Shown: positions 24,541-35,039 of the stretch, piece by piece | Numbering within the stretch: position 1 is the first letter of the stretch | Layout of the letters: the number at the start of each line of letters is the position of its first letter | Source: Rhipicephalus microplus | Taxonomy: Eukaryota > Arthropoda > Arachnida > Ixodida > Ixodidae | Assembly (NCBI RefSeq): GCF_043290135.1 | Contig: NC_134710.1 | Location: 202,238,692-202,302,691 of the forward strand | DNA length: 64,000 nt | Direction of reading: 5' to 3' | Translations under genes and position numbers: made by a program | Notes under the pieces: model-generated | The model's database searches: none | Told to the model about the DNA's origin: nothing | What the model saw: only the letters and a program-made list of their open reading frames with translations

Positions 24541-24697
24541 ATAAAATGATATTGCTTTAGCGCAGCTCACTTTGAGCGTGAAGAAAAGACGTTGTACAGT
24601 CAAGAAGGATAAAAACAGACGACAGTGTGTTTCCTCTTCTTGACCGTATAAAATCTTCACGCGCAACCTGAGCTGCACTAAAGCAATACCATTTTAC
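24541..24697. repeat. Fold-back (snapback) repeat
   Basis: Arms of about 65 nt, 24543-24607 and 24631-24696, are inverted copies of each other with scattered mismatches; a shared core is ATTGCTTTAG. The spacer is about 23 nt. This is the architecture of a fold-back MITE. Confidence 0.7.
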
Positions 24698-25126
24698 CCC
24701 AATGAAGCAGAATGTCACCGCTTTCTTGTTTTGTGGTAAGCAACCCATCATGATTATAGCTGCATTATGTCGGGCAACATGAAATCTTGTAAGAGTTCTA
24801 GCTAGACAACATTTGACATGCGCACAAGTTTCTCTTATATCTCATTAATATTGTGTTAAAACACGGAAATACGAGCCCTTAGGTATACACTTCTCTCCCT
24901 TATTTCATTGAACGAGGGTCTCGTACTGGCAGACTTGGTGTGTTTAGGTTGTATAAGAGGGACAATTAATCAGCTGCCCGCTCATAATAAGTTCACGTGC
25001 AACGTGACGCCAAACATGCGAATAGGAGTGTTTTCACACTCGTTGTTTGGCTTATAGATGGCGCTGACAGTCACTCCTACTTCTAAATTCACATATAAAC
25101 CCCAAAAAGTGGATGGAGGGACGACC

Positions 25127-25199
25127 GCTGTGATAGCTCAGTGGTTAGAGCATCGAACGTGTTATTCGAAGGTCGTAGGTTCGTTTCCTGCTCACAGCT
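25127..25199 (+). tRNA. tRNA-like gene, unit 1 (probably SINE-derived)
   Basis: The full cloverleaf folds: acceptor GCTGTGA/TCACAGC (7 bp), D arm GCTC/GAGC, anticodon stem TCGAA/TTCGA, T arm GTAGG/CCTGC. A box and B box are present. The 7-nt anticodon loop is CGTGTTA, reading TGT (Thr) at positions 34-36. Position 33 is G where tRNAs have U, so decoding function is doubtful. It is best seen as a Pol III promoter-bearing tRNA relic. Confidence 0.55.
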
Positions 25200-25588
25200 G
25201 GTAATTTTTTCATCCACTTTTCTTTCTTCTTTCTTCCTATTTACATTCCATTGGTTCTAATAACTTCCCCTGTACATTCCTTGGCATTACTGTCTGTTAT
25301 ATCTCATTAATATTGTGTTAAAACACGGAAATACGAGCCCTTAGGTATGCACTTCTCTCCCTTTTTTCATTGAACGAGGGTCTCGTACTGGCAGACTTGG
25401 CGGGTTTAGGTTGTATAAGAGGGACAATTAATCAGCGGCCCGCCCATAATAAGTTCACGTGCTACGTGACGCCAAACATGCGAATAAGAGTGTTTTCACA
25501 CTCGTTGTTTGGCTTATAGATGGCGCTGACTGTCACTCCTACTTCTTAATTCACATATAAAGCCCAAAAAGTGGATGGAGGGACGGCC

Positions 25589-25661
25589 GCTGTGTGAGCT
25601 CAGTGGTTAGAGCATCGAACGCGTTATTCGAAGGTCGTAGGTTCGATTCCTGCTCACAGCT
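25589..25661 (+). tRNA. tRNA-like gene, unit 2
   Basis: Same position in the repeat and same fold as unit 1, but acceptor/position 7-8 bases changed (GCTGTGTGAGCTC). The loop CGCGTTA would give CGT at the anticodon. The B box is canonical (GGTTCGATTCC). Confidence 0.5.
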
Positions 25662-26050
25662 GGTAATTTTTTCATCCACTTTTCTTTCTTCTTTCTTCCT
25701 ATTTACATTCCATTGGTTCTAATAACTTCCCCTGTACATTCCTTGGCATTACTGTCTGTTATATCTCATTAATATTGTGTTAAAACACGGAAATACGAGC
25801 CCTTAGGTATACACTTCTCTCCCTTATTTCATTGAACGAGGGTCTCGTACTGGCAGATTTGGTGTGTTTAGGTTGTATAAGAGGGACAATTAATCAGCTG
25901 CCCGCTCATAATAAGTTCACGTGCTACGTGACGCCAAACATGCGAATAAGAGTGTTTTCACACTCGTTGTTTGGCTTATAGATGGCGCTGACTGTCACTC
26001 CTACTTCTAAATTCACATATAAACCCCAAAAAGTGGATGGAGGGACGGCC

Positions 26051-26123
26051 GCTGTGATAGCTCAGTGGTTAGAGCATTGAACGCGTTATTCGAAGGTCGT
26101 AGGTTCGATTTCTGCTCACCGCT
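26051..26123 (+). tRNA. tRNA-like gene, unit 3 (weaker)
   Basis: The 3' acceptor strand reads TCACCGC, giving one mismatch, and the T stem has a C-to-T change (GATTTCTGC). The anticodon stem is ATTGA/TTCGA-like with one mismatch. It is decaying relative to units 1 and 4. Confidence 0.4.
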
Positions 26124-26511
26124 GGTAACTTTTTCATCCACTTTTCTTTCTTTTTTCTCTTTATTTACATTCCATTGGTTCTAATAACTTCCCTGTACAT
26201 TCCTTGGCATTACTGTCTGTTATATCTCATTATTACTGTGTTAAAACACGGAAATACGAGCCCTTAGGTATACACTTCTCTCCCTTATTTCATTGAACGA
26301 GGGTCTCGTACTGGCAGACTTGGTGTGTTTAGGTTGTATAAGAGGGACAATTAATCAGCTGCCCGCTCATATTAAGTTCACGTGCTACGTGACGGCAAAC
26401 ATGCGAATAAGAATGTTTTCACACTCGTTGTTTGGCTTATAGATGGCGCTGACTGTCACTCCTACTTCTAAATTCACATATAAACCCCAAAAAGTGGATG
26501 GAGAGACGGCC

Positions 26512-26584
26512 GCTGTGATAGCTCAGTGGTTAGAGCATCGAACGCGTTATTCGAAGGTCGTAGGTTCGATTCCTGCTCACAGCT
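26512..26584 (+). tRNA. tRNA-like gene, unit 4
   Basis: All four stems pair, including the 7-bp acceptor. The loop is CGCGTTA, and A and B boxes are canonical. The lack of U33 again argues against a working tRNA. Confidence 0.5.
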
Positions 26585-26747
26585 GGTAATTCTTTCATCC
26601 ACTTTTCTTTCTTCTTTCTTCTTATTTACATTCCATTGGTTCTAATAACTTCCCCTGTACATTCCTTGGCATTACTGTCTGTTATATCTCATTAATATTG
26701 TGTTAAAACACGGTAATACGAGCCCTTAGGTATACACTTCTCTCTCT

Positions 26748-26749
<2 letters not shown>

Positions 26750-26827
<78 letters not shown>

Positions 26828-26842
26828 TATATTTATATATAT
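26750..26842. repeat. (TA)n microsatellite, insertion sink
   Basis: Alternating TA follows the CTTA end of the last satellite unit. A solo LTR and then Gypsy element C are lodged in it. Confidence 0.9.
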
Positions 26843-26975
26843 TGTCAAGACGAAGAAAGACGCTGGGGCTCGGGCGCGTGGGCAGCTAAGGGAAGGTAGA
26901 GGAAGAAGAAGTCAGAATAAGAACAGCTGGCCCAGGATCAGGTGTTGTTTCTTGTTCTCTGTCTCGCTCATTACA
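26843..26975. mobile_element. Solo LTR (133 bp) in (TA)n
   Basis: It begins TGTCAAGACGAAG, ends CTCATTACA, and is flanked by ATAT on both sides (26839-26842, 26976-26979). A related 115-bp copy lies at 56405-56519, in the same kind of site. No internal region remains. Orientation is not determined. Confidence 0.75.
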
Positions 26976-26993
26976 ATATATAAATGTATATAT

Positions 26994-27152
26994 TGCAACG
27001 AGCAAGGTTGCAAAAAAACACAGGTTATTATTCGAGAAACGTTAGCCGCAACAAGCTGGTACAGGCAGGAACCCGGCAAGCACGAGCCACACACGGACGT
27101 CAACGTCTTCTTTCACGCTGGCACAGAGCTGGCGCCACTATGCTTCGGTACA
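26994..27152 (-). repeat. 3' LTR of Gypsy C
   Basis: 159 bp, minus-strand sense from TGTACCGAAGC to GCTCGTTGCA. About 97% identical to the copy at 32022-32180. Confidence 0.92.
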
Positions 27153-27244
27153 ATTACTCCCCGCGCAGAAAGGAGCCAACCTGGCGACCTAGGGAAAGAA
27201 CGCGACAAGGGGGCCATAGCACGGTTTGAGACGTGATACATGTA

Positions 27245-30200
27245 CTATTTCACGTCCACGGCAGCGTTGGTCCGATGGTAGATCAATGGGCTGAACTTCA
27301 TAGTTGACAGGAGATGTTTGCCGCACCACACTGTAGGGGCCATGGTATTTCGACGAAAGCTTCGGGAAAAGACCGGGAGGGGTAGACGGGACCCAGAGTC
27401 AAACCAGCATTCCTGGGTTGTAGTGGACACTAGACGCATAGGCATCGTGGTAAGTTTTCTGGCGCCATTGGTCTTGCGCTGTAAATTAGCGAGCAAGTTG
27501 ACGACACTCTTCGGCATAAGCAGCTGCTTCGGAAACAGGCGTCGCTTCGGAAACATCAGGCCTGTAAGGGAGAATGGTGTCCATGGAGCATGATGGCTCA
27601 CGTCCGTACAGGAGGAAGAAAGGAGAAAAAGCCAGTGGTTGTTTGTGGCGCATAGTTGTACGCGTACGTGACAAAAGAGAGCACTTGGTCCCAATTGGTG
27701 TGGTCGTCAGAGGCGTACATGGCAAGCATATCTCCAAGGGTACGATTAAAGCGTTCCGTCATGCCATTGGTTTGAGGATGGTATGCCGAGGATTTCTGAT
27801 GGACAGTGCGACATGCCTTGAACAGCTCGTCGACGGCGTTCGAGAGAAACACGCGTCCACGGTCACTCAGTAATTCACGAGGTGCACTGTGTCGCAAAAT
27901 GAGATGGTGAAGAAGAAACGACGCAACGTCTTTCGCAGTGGTAGCAGGCAGCGCAGATGTTTCAGCGTAGCGTGTCAAATGATAGGCGGTGACGATAATC
28001 CACCGGTTGCCTCGAAGAGAGTTCAATAGAGGACCATAATTATCAATTCCGACGCGGTAGAATGGTCTCGCTGGGCAGGTTAGGGGTTGCAAAGGGCCAG
28101 CAGTGCTGTGAGAAGGCGTCTTGCGTCTTTGACACGTGGTGCATGACCGAACGTACTGGCGAACGCGCCGATACATGCCGCGCCAGTAGTATCTTAGACG
28201 AAGGCGAGAGTAAGTCTTAAATACTCTAGCGTGGCCACACTGGGGGTCATCGTGAAAGGCAGCGCAGATGTCCGAACGCAAATGATGAGGGATGACAAGG
28301 AGCCATCTACGGTCGTTCGTCACGTAATTGCGGCGATACAACAAGCCTTCACGGACAGCAAAGTGTCTTGCTTGACGAGAGAGGGAGCGGGAAGTCGTTT
28401 CTGACGAAGTGTGAGAGAGGACGTCGAGCAAAGAATTGATCCGAGGATCCTTGCGCTGTTCGGATGGCATGTCAGTGATGCTCAACGATGACGAATCGCA
28501 AATGGCAGTTGATAAGCAGGCAAGGTCAGGAGTCAGTGAAGAACGGGATAGTGCATCGGCGTCTGAATGTCTGCGTCCTGAGTGATAAACAACACGGATA
28601 TCGCATTCCTGAAGGCGTAAAGCCCAACGAGCGAGGCGGCCAGTAGGATCTTTCATGGACGCTAACCAGCATAAGGCATGGTGATCTGTGACAACATCAA
28701 ACTGGCGTCCGTAAAGTTAAGTGCGAAATTTTGCTATAGCCCAAATGATAGCGAAGCACTCCTTTTCCGTGACGGAATAGTTGGACTCTGCCTTCGTTAG
28801 GGTACGGCTGGCATAGGCGACAACGTACTCGTCGCAGCCATCCTTGCGTTCAGCGAGAATGGCACCGAGGCCGACACCGCTTGCATCCGTGTGAATTTGA
28901 GTGGGTGCATTGGGATCGAAGTTGCGAAGAACTGGTGGAGACGTGAGTAGCCGGCGCAGCACCGTGAATGCGTCATCGCAGTGGGAATTCCAGCCAGAGA
29001 GGTCCGCGCTACGGGAGAGAAGCTGAGTCAGGGGGGCAACTATAGAGGCGAAATTGCGAATGAAACGCCGAAAATAGGAACACAAGCCTACGAAACTACG
29101 AAGCTCTTTTAGGGTAGTAGGTTTGGGGTACTCGGCAACGGCACGCAGTTTGGCAGGGTCTGGCGATATTCCTTCTTTTGAAACGACGTGGCCGAGAATT
29201 GTGAGTTTGCGGGCGCCAAAACGACATTTTTTGAAGTTTAGTTGCAATCCGGCTGCCGTAAGGCACTCGAGAACTTGTTCCAGACGGGAAAGATGAGCTT
29301 CGAAATTCGCCGAGAATACAACTATGTCGTCTAAATAACAAAGACAGATGTGCCATTTAAGTCCCCTGAGGACACTGTCCACCATTCTTTCAAAAGTCGC
29401 AGGCACATTGCAAAGACCGAAGGGCATTACATTAAATTCATATAAGCCGTCAGGGGTCACAAACGCCGTTTTTGGACGGTCTGGTTCAGCCATTGGCACT
29501 TGCCAATATCCAGAGCGCAGATCCAGTGAAGAGAAAAACTCCGCACCTTGAAGGCAGTCCAAGGCGTCATCAATGCGTGGCAGGGGATAAACATCCTTGC
29601 GTGTGATGTTGTTTAGTCGACGATAATCCACGCAAAACCTGATGGAGCCATCCTTTTTTCGCACGAGGACCACTGGCGAAGCCCAAGGACTGTGTGAGTG
29701 CTGAATAACACCACGTTGGAGCATCTCGTCGTCGTGTTGAGTGATGACGTCACGCTCAGCCTGCGAGACGCGGTAGGGGCGCTGACGAAGTGGAGTATGA
29801 TGACCAGTGTCGATATGGTGAGCGACAACTGACGTGCGTCTCAAGGGAGGTTGTCCGTGGTTGAAGGAGGCGCGGAAACGGTCAAGTAGTTGAATGAGCT
29901 GATTGCGCTGGTCTTGCGTAAGGCCGGTGTCTACGCTGCGCTACAGAACGTCTTCGTCAGGTAGCGAGGGCGTGGTGGCAGCTGTGACAGCATCCACGGA
30001 CATCCGTGTTGTATCAGAACGGGCATCGAAAGGAAAGATGTCATCATAAGTGTCAAGACTCCCAATACATTCGCCATGCAATAAGGTAGCGGGACAAGGG
30101 AACGGATTGCACACGTACACGGCACTGGAGCCATCGGCAAGTGTGATGACGGCCAACGGGACGACAAGGTTCCGGCGACGAGCGCATTCTTGTGACGGCA

Positions 30201-30828
30201 TGAAGAGGGCCGTTGAATCGGAAACGGAGTTGCACAAAAGAGATACCGCGGTGACTGAAAAAGCAGAAATGACGACGTCAGCGGCGACGATCATCTTTTT
30301 GGGTGAGCGAGGGAGATCTAAGAATGTCGTGCTGAATGGAAACAAAACGAGTTGAGCACGAGCGAAGTCGACAACCGCATGATTAGCGGAAAGAAAGTTC
30401 CATCCCAGGATGATTTCATGAGACGCATGCGGAAGGATGACAAATTCAACGATGTAAAGCACTCCTTGAATCACAACACGAGCAGTGCATGTGGCAGAAA
30501 GTTGGACGTGTTGCGAACTCGCTGTGCGTAAAGAAATTTCAACCAGTGAAGTCGTCACTTTGTTCAGTTTGCGGCATAACATTTCACTGATTACACAAAT
30601 AGCGGCACTTGTGTCGACAAGAGCAGTTGTGGTGAAACTGTCCACAAACACGGCAATCTCGTTAGGGGGCGGAAGATGAGGCCTTGAAAATTCCGTCGGT
30701 GGCGCAGTTTTCGCCTCAGGAACTGCGACTGTTAGTTTTCTTCCTGGGCGTGGTTGGAACGGCGAAGCATGGGCGAAGGAGACCGAAGACGGGGTGAAAG
30801 AGATCGACGTGGGCTGAAGTCTGGTCAA
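27245..30828 (-). pseudogene. Gypsy C pol (protease-RT-RNase H-integrase)
   Basis: One frame runs from 30828 to about 27650 with in-frame stops at 29941-29943 and 28717-28719. The protease motif reads LVDTSAA (about 30615), where DTG/DSG is expected, so the active-site Gly is lost. RT motifs include [20 protein letters not shown] (about 29690), [12 protein letters not shown] (about 29400) and YLDDIVVF (about 29320). RNase H has HTDAS at about 28890. The integrase has an HHCC-like zinc region ending CTTCQRRK (about 28120), a core with DRGRVF (about 27860), and the Glu in [11 protein letters not shown] (about 27750). The frame is lost near 27650, but the conserved C-terminal tail continues in other frames to about 27245. 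Confidence 0.9.
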
Positions 30829-31955
30829 CTTGAGGGGGGGTAAGGTGCATCAGGTGTAACATGTGATTCTGATTGCTGAGGGATGTTGCCGGAATGCTGA
30901 ACATCATTAAAATAGAATCCATGGCGACGACAGTAGCGCACGACATATCCTGGAATACCACAGTTGTAGCAGACGGGCCGGTTATCCGGAGTACGCCAAG
31001 AGTTTACAGGTGCTCGAGGTGCTGGAAAGGGCCGATTTACCGGATAAACCGAAACTGGTGACGTGTAGTAGTTGGTTGCTGGACTGCATGAAGGGAGCGG
31101 CTGTTGGGAAGGAGGTCGGCGGACGGCTTCTGCATAAGTCGGTGGTGCAGCCACTAATATTGGGGACGCGGGCGAAGAGAGAGCCTCGGCAACTTGCGTC
31201 TGAATAGCACGGCGAAGTGAGTGGTCCAGTGTTGTGGGGGTCTCGTTGATGGTGGCGACAAGAGAGAGCTGTCGAGCAACTTCCTCCCGGATGTACTGTT
31301 GAATCTGAGGCATTAACACGCTGTAGTCGGAGCCACTGCTTTTGCACTCTAAAGCCGAAATATCAGCAGTTTGCGTATTAGCGTGACGCGTGGAAATTCG
31401 TTGCTTGTGCAGCTCATCGAAACTTTGACATAGCTGAATCACGGCCGTGACGGTCTGTGGGTCTTTGGCCACAAGCATATGAAAAGCGTCGTCATCAGTT
31501 CCTTTCAATATGTTCTTTATTCTGTCAGCCTCCGTCATCCTCGCATCAACTCGCCTACAGAGGCTGATCACATCCTCAATGTAGCTCGTGAAGCTCTCAC
31601 CATTTCGCTGAAATCGTCCCCGCAGGCCCAGTTCAGCACGAAGCTTACGCATGGCTGGACGACCGAAAAACAAGGTGACGGCCTCTTTGAAAACCGACCA
31701 GGTGGGGATGTCGGCTTGGTGGTTGGTGAACCATAGGTTGGCCAAATCCGTCAAGTAGAAGATGACGTGAGTCAGCTTCGCAGGGTCATCCCACTTGTTA
31801 ATCGCGCTGGCATGCTCGTACTCTGCCAGCCAGTCCTCGACATCTTGATCTTCAGTGCCGTTGTATACTGGTGGGTCACGCAGACAAAGTACACCAGAAC
31901 ACATGACAGGTGGCAGCGCGGAAGAGCCTTGTGGGGGATCGACGCGCTCGGTCAT
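30825..31955 (-). CDS. Gypsy C gag
   Basis: The capsid/nucleocapsid polyprotein starts at ATG 31955 (MTERVDPPQG); an open frame extends further upstream into the leader and LTR, but that is not coding. The Retrotrans_gag region spans roughly residues 40-170, with the block LTHVIFYLTDLANLWFTNHQ and then FTSYIEDVISLCRRVD. The C-terminal zinc knuckle reads CYNCGIPGYVVRYC, where the His of CCHC has become Tyr, so RNA binding is probably impaired. The frame is open to the stop at 30825-30827. Pol is open in the -1 frame across this stop, consistent with frameshift expression. Confidence 0.88.
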   Translation of the reverse strand: MTERVDPPQGSSALPPVMCSGVLCLRDPPVYNGTEDQDVEDWLAEYEHASAINKWDDPAKLTHVIFYLTDLANLWFTNHQADIPTWSVFKEAVTLFFGRPAMRKLRAELGLRGRFQRNGESFTSYIEDVISLCRRVDARMTEADRIKNILKGTDDDAFHMLVAKDPQTVTAVIQLCQSFDELHKQRISTRHANTQTADISALECKSSGSDYSVLMPQIQQYIREEVARQLSLVATINETPTTLDHSLRRAIQTQVAEALSSPASPILVAAPPTYAEAVRRPPSQQPLPSCSPATNYYTSPVSVYPVNRPFPAPRAPVNSWRTPDNRPVCYNCGIPGYVVRYCRRHGFYFNDVQHSGNIPQQSESHVTPDAPYPPSS

Positions 31956-32021
31956 CGTGGACTGAGATGGTAGCTTACGGCTGCGGAGCTCCAGGACGTT
32001 ACCCAGCACGTTTCCACCAAA

Positions 32022-32180
32022 TGCAACGAGCAAGGTTGCGTAAAAACACAGGTTATTATTCGAGAAACGTTAGCCGCAACAAGCTGGTAGAGGCAGGAAC
32101 CCGCCAAGCACGAGCCACACACGGACGTCAACGTCTTCTTTTACGCTGGCACAGAGCTGGCGCCACTATGCTTCGGTACA
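32022..32180 (-). repeat. 5' LTR of Gypsy C
   Basis: 159 bp. The immediately internal sequence (minus sense TTTGGTGGAAACGTGCTGGG) resembles the leader of element F, suggesting related primer binding sites. Confidence 0.92.
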
Positions 32181-33390
32181 ATATATAATAGGCGTAGTAT
32201 CAGCCGGGGGGGGGGGCAAGGGGGGCGCGAGCCCCCCACTGGAAGTAGTTGGGGGAGGCTGAGCCTCCCACTTTTGACAGTTGTCACTGTCGGCTGCACG
32301 CTTGGGAAACCAACTACTAAGGCGATTTTCCTTCACCACAGTAATCACTCAACTATATTGTTACGAGGAAATGAAAATGTTACCAGGGAATATTGAACAT
32401 AGTAAAAATTTTCCGAAATTTCTGCTGTGACGATTGTCCTTGAAGGCTACTTGCGGTGCGATACTGAAGCTACAACTGATGTTAACCGGACATTACGTGC
32501 ATCTGTATAGCAGGAGTACATATGGAATGTTTATTTCCTTGTTATAAATTTAGATATCTAGCATAGTAAACGTAATCACTCGGCACCAACTTGATATCTG
32601 CAAAGTACCTTTACCAAGGCAGATTTAATACCTTGCGTGGTTCAGTGGTAGAATACATGACCACCAAATGAAATCCTTGATTTTGATTTCTTCTTGGATA
32701 CTTATTTTTATTCTTTGCACTCATCGTATCACCGCTGTCAATGCCAGATTTTTCAAAAGGTTCTCGCGTTTAAATTACCGACATCTGTTGTCACTACTTC
32801 TAGGTAGATACAAACTGTAAAGCGCATACCAGTATAGCGGAGCCTGTGGTACACGGGTGTGGGACACATGACTAAAAGAAAGAATATCATGGCGTACACA
32901 TCGTTTTCACGTTATATCGACATCATACTCATGTTATCCTACCTTCGTGCCCCTTCCCTCCCATGCCGATTTCGGTCTGTACTAAGTGATGAGGCAAATA
33001 CGAAAGTACCAAGATGTAGCCAACCAGATATGTAGATAAGTAGATATTGACGCTCAAAACACCTTCCGTTCTCTAGGGGTTGAACTGCATTTAAAATTCA
33101 ATTTCTTTGTGAGCTGATTTTAGTCATCGAAAATTCATTCAATGATGCAAAGAAATATACACTGCTGGGGAGGCCGCCATCAACGTACTTGTATTCCTGC
33201 GGAAAGTTGCAAGGCAATGCATAAAAAGTGTTCCATGTATTACTATTATGTGCATGACATGACACATGTGTTATCCCTGTGCATGCTGCTTGAAACTTAC
33301 TAAATGTCCATTTTTACGCTATTGAAAAAGCACTTTGTGTATGAAAAATCACAACAAAGTGCAATTGCGTCGCCGAATTTCTCTGTCGTT

Positions 33391-33392
<2 letters not shown>
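32181..33392. other. Intergenic, G-rich hairpin block at its left end
   Basis: At 32199-32275 there are a run of ten or more G, then GGGGGG, and the inverted pairs GGGGGGCGCGAGCCCCCC and GGGAGGCTGAGCCTCCC, giving strong hairpin and possible quadruplex potential. A weak tRNA-Gly-like A-box stretch lies at about 32634-32660 (GTGGTTCAGTGGTAGAA), with no matching B box. I see nothing else. Confidence 0.5.

Positions 33393-33460
<68 letters not shown>
33393..33460. repeat. (TA)n tract, left flank of Gypsy D
   Basis: Alternating TA. Element D lies between this and the (TA) remainder at 38724-38743. Confidence 0.95.
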
Positions 33461-33463
<3 letters not shown>

Positions 33464-33591
33464 GAGCATTATTACTCGTCCCACCATCTTTTCTTCTGTA
33501 CATACTCATCATCACCACTCAAGTTCAGGTTGTGGGGCACATACTCGAGACAATAAAGAAGAGTCTTGAGGGTACTGGACGCCATCCTACA
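33461..33591 (+). repeat. 5' LTR of Gypsy D
   Basis: 131 bp, TGTGAGCATT to CATCCTACA, with an AATAAA signal near 33552. It is followed by a TGGGGGAGAG leader. Confidence 0.92.
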
Positions 33592-33718
33592 AGTGGGGGA
33601 GAGTGCTACCCTATTCCTGCGTCCTCTCGTGCTCGTGCTCTCGGACACCTCTAGCGTCTTCTAGAACACATCCCTGGAGCTCCGTTCAGGCCGCTGCTTA
33701 AAGGACCTGGGTTTGGTA

Positions 33719-34916
33719 ATGTCGCAAGCCGACCAGCCCAGGCGCCACCTTCGTCACCGCTCCCACCACCAAGAAACCCTTCTCACCTGGTCACCAGCCC
33801 TCAAAAGTATCCTCCGCTGTTCGCAGGGCTTCAGGATGAGGACGTTGAAGACTGGCTCGAAGAGTATGACCACGTGAGTGCATCAACAACTGGGATGAGC
33901 CTGCGAAACTCACCCACGTTGCATTCTACTTAAGTGGTGTAGCAAAAACGTGGTTTTTCAACCACGCTACAGATTTTCCGACATGGCCCGCCTTTACACG
34001 CCAGCTCCACCAGATTTTCGCCAACCCGTCAGTGCGCTCGGATATCGCCAAGAAGAGGCTTGGTGCACGTGTTCAACGACCTGGCGAGTTTTACACTTCT
34101 TACTTTGAAGATGTTCTCGCTCTTTGCCGCCGCATCGACAACTATATGGTGAAAAACGACCGTGTGTGCCGCCTGCTAAAAGGCATTGCGACTGTCGCTT
34201 TTAATGCGCTTGTGGTGCAGAATCCCCAGACCGTAGCCGATGTTATAGCTACCTGTCAGCGTTTTGAGGAGCTTCAAACCACTCGGGTGCAACGTGATAT
34301 ATGTCAGATCTGAGCTCGAGTAATGACACAACAGAGCTGCATCATCCGCTCTATCATCCGCGAGGAACTTCATGCACAGGCTTCACTTCGCCACCTTGAT
34401 ATTCGAACGACGCCACCTGCTGCTAGTTTACGCGACGTCGTGAGGGAGGAACTGGCCTTGAGCACTGGCACACCAGTTCCGAGCTCACATCCCGTGACCA
34501 TACCAAGTTATGCTCACATTGCTGCAACGACGCCTGCGCCCCACCAAAGCCTGGCCTCGATGACTGTTACACCTGTTCCTAATTCATACCCTGTGGCCAT
34601 GCCAACTTATGCTCAGGTTTCTGCTAGAACACCTGCACCCCAGAAAAGCCCAATGCAGCTACCAGCGCCCGAAGTGCATGGTTCGCTCAACTCACTCGCA
34701 CCGCGACCATCTTGCCAGCCTTACAACACCTGGCGCACTACACGACCGACTTGCTTCTATTGCGGCATTCGTGGTCATATTTCAAGGTTTTGCCGACGCC
34801 GTCAACAAGACGAAAGACGTAGCTACGATGACTTTGAACGGGACGACTTCTACCCCACTGGACCACCCTATCACCGACTGTATCAGAACAGCACACGTCG
34901 GTCGCCGTCTCCGTAG
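33719..34916 (+). pseudogene. Gypsy D gag, frameshifted
   Basis: An ATG at 33719 opens the region, but frames change at least twice before about 33885. DEDVEDWLEEYDH (about 33830) is the conserved start of the Retrotrans_gag core. From about 33885 one frame continues to 34916, broken once by a stop at 34311-34313. It contains YTSYFEDVLALCRRID and ends with an intact zinc knuckle CFYCGIRGHISRFC at about 34750-34790, followed by a basic Arg/Ser tail. Two similar AHIAATTPAP/AQVSARTPAP segments (about 34512 and 34610) suggest a small internal duplication. Confidence 0.82.
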
Positions 34917-35039
34917 AACTTTAGCTCAGTTGGCACTTCCTGTTTCTGACATCGTCGCTCACCTTCACTGATGCGGCGTTCCTCCTCTCCCCTTCGACCT
35001 TCTACTTCGATTCCCGACCGCCAACTGGAAAACTAAACA

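Larger units (their letters stand above)
24836..26748 (+). repeat. 462-bp tandem repeat with embedded tRNA-like sequence
   Basis: Equivalent points fall at 24836, 25298, 25760, 26221 and 26683, giving a period of 461-462 bp. There are four full units plus the start of a fifth, which runs into (TA)n. Each unit has, in order: a module ending CCCTTA, a unique segment, a GTGGATGGAGGGACG leader, a 73-nt tRNA-like cloverleaf, and a T-rich stretch. Units are very similar by eye. The module and cloverleaf also occur dispersed near 56.6-57.6 kb, so the satellite grew from a tRNA-derived interspersed repeat. Confidence 0.92.
26994..32180 (-). mobile_element. Gypsy element C (5187 bp), near-complete, minus strand
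   Basis: Two 159-bp LTRs bound the element. They are TG...CA ended and differ at about 5 positions (about 3%). Both flanks are ATATAT. A primer-binding-like TGGTGG segment lies next to the 5' LTR (about 32008-32019) and a purine tract next to the 3' LTR (about 27154-27166). Gag and pol are both recognisable and lie in a -1 frame relation. It carries stops and a damaged protease, so it is not autonomous. Confidence 0.93.

Noticed and set aside
25127..26584. Functional tRNA-Thr gene cluster
   Set aside because: U33 is missing in all copies, the anticodon differs between units, and the same sequence occurs in broken dispersed repeats; a tRNA-derived repeat explains it better.
24836..26748. CRISPR array
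   Set aside because: The repeat unit is 462 bp without unique spacers, and the window is eukaryotic.
32634..32706. tRNA-Gly-like gene
   Set aside because: Only an A-box-like stretch is present; the acceptor and T arms do not pair and there is no B box.
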